From the NCBI GenBank assembly GCA_949751835.1, contig CATKHK010000039.1, positions 310,001-374,000 on the forward strand: a stretch of 64,000 nucleotides of DNA. Reading direction: 5' to 3'. This document shows, one piece after another, positions 1-9,874 of this stretch; the stretch's first letter is position 1, and every line of letters starts with the position of its first letter. Made by a program: the position numbers and the translations under genes. The notes under the pieces were generated by a model. That model worked only from the letters and a program-made list of their open reading frames with translations, had not been told where the DNA came from and ran no database searches. This stretch comes from Blepharisma japonicum. Taxonomy: Eukaryota; Ciliophora; Heterotrichea; Heterotrichida; Blepharismidae.

Positions 1-2358
1 ATAAAGCCAGAATCCATGCTAAATTGTAAGCTTGAGTTTTTAGGAAGGGTAATCGAAATAAGCCTTCCTATAAATTCAGTTAGCCTAAGCTTAAAGGAAA
101 CACTAGTCCCTTTCAAAAAAATCCTTCATGGAAAGACTGCTGAGCGCGATGATGAATTTTATCATAATGAATGGTACTTATGCATTGATATACTAATAAA
201 AGCGTATTTCAATCTATGGAGGTCAGATATGCTAAATCATTTTCTTGAGAAACTTCCTAAGTCAGCAGAGCTGATTCAGTCGACAGAAAGCGAAATAGCT
301 GCAATTGAAAGAGACCTTGATAAAATAATAAATCAGCATTTTATATGTAGGAGAAAATGCAGCAAATGTGAAAGAGTCTGCTTAATGAATTTAAATCATA
401 CAAATGAATGCAATTGTACAACTGATCATAAATGCCCATTCAAATGCGCGATTTGTGAGGATATTAAAGATTGCGCATTAGTAGCTGGCCACTATGGGGA
501 GCATATGTGTAATATGAAAAAGCATATATGTGGGCATGACTGTATTATGTTTACTATATGTGGAAATCAATGCATAAAAAATCCTAACCATAACGGAGAT
601 CACATGTGTGGGGAATCTAAGCATTCTTGTGGGAAAAACTGTGAGTTATATGAGCACTGCAAAAGAACGTGTGACAAGGATTGCACAGAAGATCATAAGC
701 TCCATGATTGTGGGCAGTCAAATTGTCCGTCAACATGCTGTATGAAAGAGTGTGGAATGAATTGTGCTAGCCAAAATCATCTACATTCGCTTAGACAGTA
801 TTAAAATTTTTTATTAATTTTTTTAATTAAATTTTATTATCAGAAAGTCAGTAACATAGTTGAATTCCCTCAGGACGTCGAAGTTCTTAACCCAATCTGT
901 ATTTGTAATAGACCCCATCCATGCTTTGAAAAATGCGAAGCTATTGGATGTTGCAAGGTGGAAATTACGAATGAAATAATTATCTATGACAATGGCTTGA
1001 ATAAGTTTTCCATGCGTTGAACCCGTCAAGAAGCTGTAAAAGCCGTTTGCGCAGCTTCTATCCCTCAATTTAAAATTTCTCACAAAGAAAATCACGAATG
1101 CAGCTCAAGAGTCCATACTTGCCTGGAAAAATGCCCTGATTGCGATGCTTTTTGCAGTAAACCTGCAGGACATGATGGTTTGCACTCATCTCCAGCTCAT
1201 AGAAATAAAGAAAAATGCATTTATCTCGCCAAAAATGAGACTTTTGATGTTGAAAATGAAGATGTTGATGATCTTGCAGGAGGAGTATCAAGAAAAACTA
1301 TAAGAATATTCAAGGCAGGAGAAGCTGCAAAGCCTGATTTTTGTGATCAAAGCTGCTTAAGAAAAGGTCGAGGACATTCACATCCTTTACAATGTCCAGG
1401 AGGTCCAAACTGTTATGAGAAAACTCTAGTAGGCTTAGCAGTTCATTCAAAAGATAGATATCAGCCAAATCCAGATATTGTTTATGATTTACTTCAATGT
1501 ACAGCTTATTGGCGCCAGCAGAATTGGGAACCTCCAGTAGAAGGTAAAAATCCAGAAGCTCAGCAATTATTCAGCAAGTGTCCTTATTTTTGTAATAGTT
1601 CTGAGCATGCTGAAAAAAGCTATTGTAATGCTGATTTATATCATACTTTTTCAAATAAATATTCGGATCATGCATTTCCTTGCCGTCATGAATCATCATC
1701 GAATTTTGATATATGCTTTATACTTGACTGCACCGGATCTATGGCTGCCTCATTTCCTAAAGTAAAAGAAATTATTACAATTGTTGTTAATAGTTACATT
1801 TCTCGAGGGGTTTCAACAAAATTTGCAATAGTGGGTTATACTGATCATTATGGAGACAGCAATGGCCTTGATGTTAACAATCCAGTTACAATATATCCGT
1901 CTTCTCGTAGATTAGATGATTTCAATAAGGATTATGCTATCACTTTTTTAAATTCTCTTAGTGCAGGTGGTGGTGGCAGATTGTATGGAGAAGCAATGAT
2001 TGATGGGATGTATAATGCAATCCGGCTTCAATGGAGACCTTCTACATCCAAACTTTACTTTATAATAGCAGATGATTCTCCACATGGAAAAGAATTTTAT
2101 GATAATACGCAGCATCCAAATGGATGTCCCTGCCAGCACAAGTGGAGAAGTTTGTTGCAAGAAATGAAGCATCAAAGAGCAGTAGTAAAATTAGTGAAAC
2201 TCAGTAATATTTTGAATAAAACAGCAGATCTATTCAAAGCTGAGTATGGAGAAAATTTCGATGTTATAACTCTGGACAATATGACCAATTTGACGACAGC
2301 TGTTGTTAGCTCGATTGTGTCTGTCATTGAGCATAATTTGGAATTTGCTAGAGCTTAA
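1..2358 (+). CDS. Cys-rich zinc-cluster + VWA domain protein, 5' partial
   Basis: The frame is open from the first base, so the start lies upstream. The first ~260 residues hold many C-x(2-4)-C and H-x(3)-H clusters of the repetitive zinc-binding type. More clusters follow, then a C-terminal von Willebrand A domain with a MIDAS-type motif (FILDCTGSM, near 1720-1745). This order, Cys/His-rich repeats then a VWA with DxTGSM, is known from a large family in amoebae, fungi and ciliates; the ligand is unknown. TGA at 1018-1020 is read as Trp. The frame is broken once, by a TAA inside an A/T-only stretch at 799-840; the frame is the same on both sides and the Cys-rich pattern continues. I therefore treat this as one gene with an unusual intron (798-851, 54 nt, GT..AG, in frame) or a retained insert. 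The function of the protein is not clear. Confidence 0.75.
798..851 (+). other. A/T-only interruption inside the VWA gene (long intron or unexcised TA-bounded segment)
   Basis: Positions 799-840 are 42 bases of A and T only, with one in-frame TAA at 802-804. Two ways of removing it restore one reading frame: a GT..AG intron 798-851 (54 nt), or excision between TA dinucleotides at 799 and 835 (36 bp) or 838 (39 bp). Every other intron I find in this window is 15 or 16 nt, so either reading would be exceptional. Confidence 0.5.
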
Positions 2359-2722
2359 TTTAACTAAGGTTTACATTCCGCTTATTTATTTAGAAACATT
2401 TTATATTTATAGTTTAAAATAGCTAAATTATCACTAGTTATTGATATCATTTTGATCTTCGTCTTATAAAAATAAATTAAAAAGCTTGGGTGCATGTTTG
2501 GATTTAAAATTCTGCCAATCAAACAAATAAATTTGATAATTTTATCTCTTATTTTTAATAATTATTTAAGTTTGAAATTTTCTAAGATCTTTTTATTTTC
2601 GTCTACCTCCATAAGATAAATAAAATCAATTGGCTTAAATTTTAAAATGTTTTAGAACATGCAAGTAAAAACTTTGAAAATTATTATATTAAAAATACAA
2701 ATGTAAATTGATAAATTTCTTA
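2359..2722. other. Intergenic, convergent genes
   Basis: About 360 bases of AT-rich sequence between the VWA gene stop and the copine stop. I see no coding frame, repeat or RNA gene. Confidence 0.6.
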
Positions 2723-4411
2723 TTATTTATCAACTTTATACTGATGATTTCTATGATGGTGATGATTGGTTTCTTGAGGAGATTGGCTTTCACTTTTATT
2801 TCTAGCGCTATTATTCCCAACATTAGGAAATATTCCTCTCTTATGGAAGAAAGCTACAATTTCATTAGGCAATTTACTAAGAATTGCCTGACAAAGTGCT
2901 GTAGGAGAATGGTCCACTTCTCTATAATGTATAAACTCCACAATATCTCTTTCCTCCTGTCTCCCATCACTATCAATCAACGGCTGCTTATCATCTGCCC
3001 CTAGCACAGCTACATTTTCAAAATAATCACTTCCAATCCCTACAATAACAATTGATAAAGGGGCATACGATCCTCTTACAATCCAATCAATTGTTTCTTG
3101 CATATCATTAGGATCTCCATCAGTCAAAATGACCAATAAATCATACCTTTGGCACAGCTGGGACTCATGAATCCTCTCAGCCTCTATTACAACTTCTCTT
3201 ATCATAGGGCTAAAATATGTAGGCCCACTGAGGGTTACTTGGTATAGCGCATTTCTATAGGAATTTAATAGCTCTTCTACACCATTTACAGTAGGATTTC
3301 CATCGTTAAAAGTTAATGGAAAACATTGGCTTAGTGACCCTTCTATTTCAGCACCAAAACCATAAACAGGGATTGATTTACTGTTATTGTAATTTAATAG
3401 GAATTCTGAAATAGCAAAAATGGCGGACTCATAGTGGTTGTGGCCACGAGGGTCAAGGAAATGTAAAGATTCTGGGCTTGAAGGATCTCCATTTGAGCTG
3501 GTAAAATCAATTGCAAAATTTACAGTAATTTCGAGCCCTCCTGATAAATAGTCAAGAAAACTTGGAATTTTTACTCTCCTGACGTTGCCTATTAGAAATT
3601 TTCCTCGAGAATGCTTACTTTTGTCATGCGGATTTAATAAGTTTAAATCACTGGTAAGGCCTGATAAAATGCCTTGTAATGTAAAACGGGCGACTCCTAT
3701 TAATTTATGGTCACCTCCACGGTGGTGATCATAAACTTCTAGTAAAATGTTTCTGTTTAAATCTCCGTTACAGTATTCATGGATAGTTTTATTGATAGGT
3801 TTTCATATCCCATTTCCAGTTCTGACCTCAGACATATAAAATCTTTGGATTTCACCGTTATCCATATACTGCCCAAGATAGAAAAACGGAGTTAAATGTC
3901 CAAAAATGTTTGAAACATTTTCCAAATTTTCTGATTCAAACTGTATAAAAACTCTGTCATTATTTTCTTTAACTTCCTCTACTCTTATCACAATACTTCC
4001 TCTATAGTCATCATGGATATGATTTTTTAAATTTTTTTTAATTTCTTTACTAACACTTCCCACTATTTGTCCTAAATTGCATTCAATTTCTCCTATATAA
4101 TCATGATGGTGGATTTCTGCATGCCCATGGCGAGAATGATGGATATCATAAGCTTTAAATCGTAAAAACACCTGTTCTTCAAAGGTAAAATTCAACTTAA
4201 AACTTGTTAAAAATTCTGGATTTTGGGTAGCTTCTATCATTTCAGTTTGACCTAATTTTGCTCATTCTTCTTGATGATTGTGTTTTATGTAGGCTTCAAC
4301 AAGAGGATTAGAATGGCCAAAGGTATGAAGATCTTTTAAATTTTCACAGCTGATAAACAGCTCAATTTGAGTTATATGACGAGAAATTCGAGTTCTTTTG
4401 CTGAAGGACAT
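2723..4411 (-). CDS. Copine (C2A-C2B-VWA)
   Basis: 562 residues, the usual copine length. Two C2 domains fill about residues 10-280. The copine VWA domain follows, with the signature AIDFTSSNGDP near residue 304, and the late motif LVILTDGDPNDMQETIDW. Copines are calcium-dependent phospholipid-binding proteins that move to membranes when calcium rises. TGA codons are read as Trp, for example at 3803-3805 (residue 203), which joins the C2 half to the VWA half in one frame. The start chosen is the ATG at 4411, giving a C2 domain that begins a few residues in. The tail (last ~30 residues) is polar and His-rich and is not conserved copine sequence. Confidence 0.93.
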
Positions 4412-5321
4412 TATTTATAAAAATTATGAAAATTAATTAAAGTTGAAACCGAATTATTGTCAGAAAATAAGATTTTATAAATATTTTAGTAATAAAGCAG
4501 ATTGCTTAATAAAATCTGTAGCTTGTTTTTTCAAAAATTTAATTTTAACGAATTATGTTTGATATGACTATTTTAAAAGCTTTTAAATTCATGTATTAAA
4601 AATAAAAAGGCTAAAATATAGCTTCATATTCTCTACAGTGTTTATCAGTTATGGAATTTTTTATTCAATTTATAAGGGTATGCTGCTTGTCTTAGCTATT
4701 AATTTAGTTTCAATTAAACAATTTATGCTAAACGCATTCTTTAAGACCGGCATTATAATACTAAGAATCTAAAATACTTCTGAAAAGCATTTATAATAAG
4801 GATAAGACACTCTAAAAGAAAAATTACGATTTATTAAAAATATTCACAGAAACAGATGCCACTTGCAATGCATTGAATAATTTTGGCTTAACAGGATGTA
4901 GAAAAAAGCAAAATTTGCTTATATTAGAGAGATGACAATTTTTTGAAAACATTCACAGAAAACTGATATCATCTGAAATAAATTGAATAATTGTGGCTTA
5001 GCAAGATGTGGAAATAAGCAAAATTTGCTTCTTTATAGAGGGAGAGATTAATAAAGACAAGAACTTAAATTCTAAAAACATGGATAACTGATAGGAATGA
5101 CGACCCTTATGTAGGATTTTCGGTAGACCTTATCAAGAATCTGCTTGAAGAAGATTTAAGCTTATAGGTTCAACATTAGAATTTCTCAAGCTTGAAAGAC
5201 ACTTTCTTTAATTTTTTAATAAAAGAAATCTTATATTTTGGGATAATCTTTTGTCTGAGAAGGATAAAAAATCAGAGTAGCATTTATGCTTTTAATTTTA
5301 CCTTTTGTATTAAAGTTTTAA
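4412..5321. other. Intergenic with a diverged tandem duplication
   Basis: About 900 bases without a recognisable gene. The only structure I see is the tandem duplication at 4838-5037, listed separately. Upstream sequence of the copine gene lies at the left end. Confidence 0.55.
4838..5037. repeat. Diverged tandem repeat, two units ~110 bp apart
   Basis: Blocks of about 90 bases recur at an offset of 109-110: ATTCACAGA at 4842 and 4951, GAATAATTnTGGCTTA at 4875 and 4985, and AGCAAAATTTGCTT ending at 4920 and 5030. The last block is itself a near palindrome (AGCAAATTTTGCT type). The copies are clearly related but not identical and neither is coding. Confidence 0.75.
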
Positions 5322-5918
5322 TTACTTAGGGATAATATGATGAGTAAATTTGTTAGCTGCATAAATTATAGAGAATACCGCAATAATCTCTAGCAAAATA
5401 GTACCCATAACTACAATTGGAATATGTTTTGTCAGGCCAACTGGAATCTCAACAAGAAATCCATCATTAACAGTAAAAATCTGATTTCCTTTATATTTTA
5501 TCTGAGGCCCAGGAAGTTCAATCATTTTATAAGGAACATCATAAGTAGGGTCATTATATCTCATATGAATAGGATATGTAAATTCATAATCCCCAGTGAA
5601 TTCTAAATTAATAGTAAATGTGTGATTTGTGGAATGGGATGAGGGCAGCTCAATATCTATTAAAGATGTAAATTTGGGATTTAAATAATCAGGGACCTCT
5701 TCTTGATCAACAAATCATGTATAAGGAACTGGCTCAATCAAGGTAATAGATGCTTTTTCTGAAGGATCTTTTAAGCTTATTTTTGTGTGGAGCTGTTTAA
5801 TGAAGCCTACTCCTATAAGTTCACGGGAAAAAGATAATGCTGAGTTTTCAAATGTGATTATATTTTGCGATAGAGCTATGATGAGGAGTAATGGAGAAAT
5901 AAGCACTTTGGTAATCAT
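5322..5918 (-). CDS. PIG-X/PBN1-like GPI mannosyltransferase I accessory subunit
   Basis: 198 residues. N-terminal signal-like hydrophobic segment (residues ~1-18), a lumenal domain, and one C-terminal membrane span (~168-190) with a short basic tail. The piece HMRYNDPTYDVPY, followed by LPGP, resembles the conserved HxRY...P..Y...LPxP signature of PIG-X/Pbn1, the ER protein that stabilises the first GPI mannosyltransferase. Topology and length also fit. TGA at 5715-5717 is read as Trp and joins the two halves in one frame. The match is by motif and topology only; the family is poorly conserved. Confidence 0.65.
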
Positions 5919-6314
5919 TTTCCAATATTTATTTATTTTGAACCTAAAAGGAAAGATTTATTATTAAAAAGCTTGGAAGATATTTTATAAGGATTATTGA
6001 AGTCTAAATATATAATATTTCTGAATAATTTAGATTTTAGGCTATCATAGATTCTTAAAATTTCGATCTTGTATAAATCTTAAATTGAATTTATTTTTAC
6101 TTTCTTTTTTGAAATTAAAATCTATTTCTTCTTTTACAAAATATTGGGGTTAATAAATTAATAAAGAAATTAATGCTTGCTTATGATACAGCTGTTTAAA
6201 AATAAAATAAATAAGGAATTACCTTATATAAGCATGAGATTTTCGATTCTTATAAAAAATAGATAGTAATTAACCTCTAATAAAGGGGATACCTGCATTA
6301 ACAATAATAAATAA
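5919..6314. other. Intergenic, divergent promoters
   Basis: About 395 bases between two divergent genes, so it should hold both upstream regions. It is AT-rich with homopolymer runs; I cannot define a promoter element. Confidence 0.5.
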
Positions 6315-8570
6315 ATGGGTTCCACTCAAACCTGCTCTATTGACACACTAGATACCTTAAGTCAGCAAACCAAAGACTCTCTAAACTCAAAGCTTGAAAT
6401 TCTTGAAAAACAAATAAAATCAACCAAAATTAATGCAATAAAAACAATTTCATATATAGAAATAACCAAAATCTATAAAAATCCCGAATTTTCCCTGAGC
6501 TTAAAAACCATTCCTTCCTTAAGGCTAATCCTCAATTCTAACGACCAAAGTCTTATTTTCGATAGCCTAAACATTCTATTACAATACTTAAAGTCTAACG
6601 AGCGATCTATTGATTTTCTTGTGCATAATGGAATTCTTCAAGATATTTTCAAGTTGTTATCACAGAATTCAGAAAAAATTATAGGAATATCTATACAATT
6701 TTTATTAGAAATTTTAGAATTAAGCAAAGAAGCAAGAGTTGTGATGTATTTTTCTGGAGTTATTGAGCCTTTAGCAAAATTAATAGCTCATGAAAGTTTG
6801 ACTATTAGAAGCGCAGCAATTGATATTATCAATAAATTGTACTTTAATGAAGAAGTTTCGCTTGGGAAGGTCGTAAATTCAGGGATTTTGGAAGGTTTAG
6901 TAGAAATGGCAAAGTCAAGCTATTGGATTGACAGATTTTCTATTGCTACTGTTTTATCGAAGATTATTGGTGATATATCTGATGAAAAGATTCAAACAGG
7001 AATGGTTGATTCATTATTGGAGAGTTTAGGAAGTGAGTCTTCGTTTTTATTAAATTCGTCACTAATTTGCTTAGCGTACATCCTTGAACTTGGGAAAAAA
7101 GATCGACTGAAAAATCCTTATCAATCTGCATGTGAATCTTCCAAATATTTTGCATGCTTACAAAAACTCACAGAATCAAATTGTTTTGCCAAAATAATTT
7201 GAAACAGCTATTTTTGTCACAAAATGGATTTTAAAATCCAAATGGAAGAAAAAATTTTAATACAACCTTTAATAATTGAAAGAAACCCTACAGAAGGATT
7301 GTGTACTTCTAGTGAAACTAGAAATGATAGCTTTCCTTTAGAATCTTCAAAGCAAAGCAATTGTAATACAGAAAATTATCATGGGGTTGCAAAAGATAAA
7401 GTTGATCAACTTACTAGCATCGACCTTCCTTCATCTCTATGTATAATAAATAACCAAAAATATGAAGAAAAAACCAACGAAAAATCAAACAAAAATAGCA
7501 AAGCTTCCAAAAATCTATCAAATTTTACTCTCAAGTCTTCAAGACTTAAAAATATTAGAAAAAAATTGCCAGCACGTAAAAAAGTAGAGACCAAAGAAGA
7601 AGAAATCCAAACTAATGATTTTTCTGAGTCAAATACTTGCGAGAACCAAGAAAATATATCAATTCCAGCATTTAAAAATAAAAAGGATAGCAGATTAACA
7701 ATAGAAAAATCTTTATTCCCAATTGAAATCACTCCGTCCTTTGAAAAAATTAAAATTACACTAATCAAACCTGAGCCAATTGATAAGAAAATAGCTTTAC
7801 CACAGCCAAAGCAGTCAGTTATAATAAACAATCCTAGCATAGCTTTACCACAGCCAAAGCAGTCATTTATAATAAACAATCCTAACATAAGATCAGACCA
7901 TAATGATATCAAAAGCCCTAATTCATGAAATATTAATCCTCAGAATAAAAATAAAACAGAATCTCTTCAAAAATCTTCCCTTTTACAAAATTCTATTAAC
8001 AAACCTTCTGAAGAGCAAAATAGTTTTTCCTCATCTGGGCTTTTTTCATCCCAAATACCAGCTAAGACTTCATGCAGCAAAGAAAATTCTACAAAGGTCA
8101 ATTCATCAACAGTAAAAGAAGTCCCAACAAAGCAGCCTGCTAATCAGTCTAAATTTTCTTACAACACATTTAATGATCTTGAACTAAATTCTTCATTCTA
8201 TGAGCCCTCAGATCTTGACTCTTGCTTTGACTATTCCTTTATAAGCACTCCAAATGGTAAAATTGAAGACCTTCCTGGCTGGGCAAGCACTTTTACTGGG
8301 AGTTTGCAAAGAAAATGGAATGGAAATTTAGACGGTCCGAAGAAAAAAGATGGGACTCCAGATATGAGATATGCAGCTAACTATAAGTCTGGGCTTGCTA
8401 CAAAATCCCAATGTAATTATAGCACTCTAAATGATACAAAAAATGAAAAATTGCCAAGCTGGGCACACACTTTTAAAGGAAGTGAGAAAAGGAGCTGGAA
8501 TGGGAATCTTTATGGACCGAAGAAAAAAGACGGAACTCCTGATATGAGATATAAAGAAAATTATGCGTAA
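6315..8570 (+). CDS. ARM-like helical protein with duplicated C-terminal DGTPDMRY motif
   Basis: 751 residues in one frame when TGA at 7200-7202 (residue 296) and 7926-7928 (residue 538) is read as Trp. Residues ~30-295 are leucine-rich helices resembling armadillo-type repeats. The middle is polar, Lys/Ser/Asn-rich and likely disordered, with a 48-bp tandem duplication encoding two copies of ALPQPKQS..INNP (7791-7886). The C-terminus carries two copies of a ~40-residue module: LPxWAxTFxGS, then WNGNL-GPKKKDGTPDMRY. The DGTPDMRYK type motif is shared with proteins of unknown function in other eukaryotes. I assign no activity; a scaffold role is inferred from the architecture. Confidence 0.85.
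7791..7886 (+). repeat. 48-bp tandem duplication inside the ARM-like gene
   Basis: Two adjacent 48-base units starting at 7791 and 7839 differ at only two or three positions and encode two near-identical 16-residue peptides in frame. Confidence 0.9.
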
Positions 8571-8816
8571 ATAATAAAATTTAAATATACTTTAATCAAA
8601 AGATAGCCCATATTTCATAGCTTCATAATAAATTAATCTGGAAAATAATTTTTGGAGTTTTAAAATACTAGAAGTAATTTTTTACAAAATTTGTGCATTA
8701 TCTATAGAATAAGCATGATTTTCTCAGTTATTTAATTTTATTTAATTATTGAAACTTAATTTTAGTAGTTTCCCACAATATTTTAATAATTTTCTTTATG
8801 TAATTTGTCGTCGAGA

Positions 8817-9035
8817 TTAATTCTGGGTTTTAAGCTCATTTCTCAAAGTTGCCGCAAAATCATCTTCAATCACATCGTCTTCCCACTCTTCTTCCCACTC
8901 TTTTAATACCTCTTGGTTTATTTCTTCTTTATTCTTATAAAGCTCAAACTCTTCGAATTCTTCGTCTTCTTCAATGATCAGCTGAGCCTCTTCCTTTTTA
9001 GGGGCAGGCTGGTTCTCAATTTCCATAGCAGACAT
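8817..9035 (-). CDS. SEM1: 26S proteasome subunit SEM1/DSS1
   Basis: 72 residues, strongly acidic, with the two family hallmarks: an acidic stretch EEDEEFEEFE and a C-terminal block with WEEEWEDD followed by VEDDF-like IEDDFAATLRNEL. This tiny disordered protein tethers lid subunits of the 26S proteasome and also serves BRCA2-like and TREX-2 complexes in other eukaryotes. The frame is open further upstream but the homology begins at the ATG at 9033-9035, so I use that start. Its start lies 41 bp downstream of the VAP stop on the same strand. Confidence 0.92.
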   Translation of the reverse strand: MSAMEIENQPAPKKEEAQLIIEEDEEFEEFELYKNKEEINQEVLKEWEEEWEDDVIEDDFAATLRNELKTQN

Positions 9036-9076
9036 TTTATAAAGATTATTAATTTTGGGAGCTTTATAATTAGTTA

Positions 9077-9841
9077 TTATCCCAAAAACACATAGCCAAT
9101 TATAAACCCAATAATAAGTGTAATAAAGAGATGTTTTATTGTGCATTGTCCTTCTCCAGTTGGGCTATAAAGCAGCTCAGTCTCTTGGGTGAATTTTAAT
9201 TTATTTTTTGCATTTTCAATATCCCTCTCAAGTTTGCCAATTAGTTTGGTCAACTCAGTGCTTTTGTTAGAAAGGCTCTTCTTTTGGTCTTCTAATTGTT
9301 CAAGCTCATTATTTGTCGGCAACTGAGGATATTCTTGTATTATTACTGATGGCTCTCTTATGCTCGCGAAGCTCTCATTTATGTCATGAGATTTAAAGCT
9401 ATCATTAAGAGTCTTAGCAGGGCTTCTTGGAGGCGGATCATCATGGTAAGGCGCTCCATAGTCAGAATTTTCAGTGACAACATTTCCAGATATTTTTTGA
9501 GACTTTACGCTAGGGTCTTCCCAGTTGGCTTTTGTAAGATCAAATGTAAGCAGTCTCTGCTCTTGGATCATGAACTTATGAGTTTTATTGATAATTTCAT
9601 CTGAATAAAGAAGCTTGACAGACAAGGTAACAGATTCATTTGGCTTTACTAGTCCTTGTGCCGGCGAAACTAAAAAACTTTTATGAGAAGATGTTTTTAC
9701 CTTAAAAGCATAAATACTTCCTGATGGATTTGCTATATTTAAGGATGCTGATGAGTCTTTTTTACCAGAGACGTCAAAAATCAATTCATTTGGACTCAAT
9801 TGTAATATAGCAGAATTTCTAAATAGAGCTTACTCTACCAT
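9077..9841 (-). CDS. VAP (VAMP-associated protein), MSP domain + C-terminal anchor
   Basis: 249 residues after removing one 15-nt intron (9819-9833, GTAAGCTCTATTTAG). The MSP domain fills residues ~5-115 and includes the FFAT-binding strand type K-T-S-S..FLVSPAQGLVKP. A coiled coil (~185-215) is followed by a single C-terminal membrane span, the standard VAP layout. VAPs sit in the ER membrane and bind FFAT motifs at membrane contact sites. Start choice: no ATG precedes the MSP domain in the uninterrupted frame; splicing the intron gives an 8-nt first exon with ATG at 9841 and the N-terminus MVENSAILQLSP, which fits family sequences. Confidence 0.93.
9819..9833 (-). other. 15-nt intron of VAP gene
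   Basis: GTAAGCTCTATTTAG on the minus strand. Without its removal the frame reaches an in-frame TAA just before the MSP domain. Confidence 0.9.
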
Positions 9842-9874
9842 TTTATGAGATTTTATTACTAGATTTATCATTAT

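Noticed and set aside
1070-1291. Minus-strand frames opposite the Cys-rich gene
   Set aside because: Shadows of the conserved plus-strand zinc-cluster sequence.
7406-7912. 168-codon minus-strand frame
   Set aside because: Lies opposite the coding middle of the 6315-8570 gene; hydrophobic-repeat look is the complement of the polar Lys/Ser repeats.
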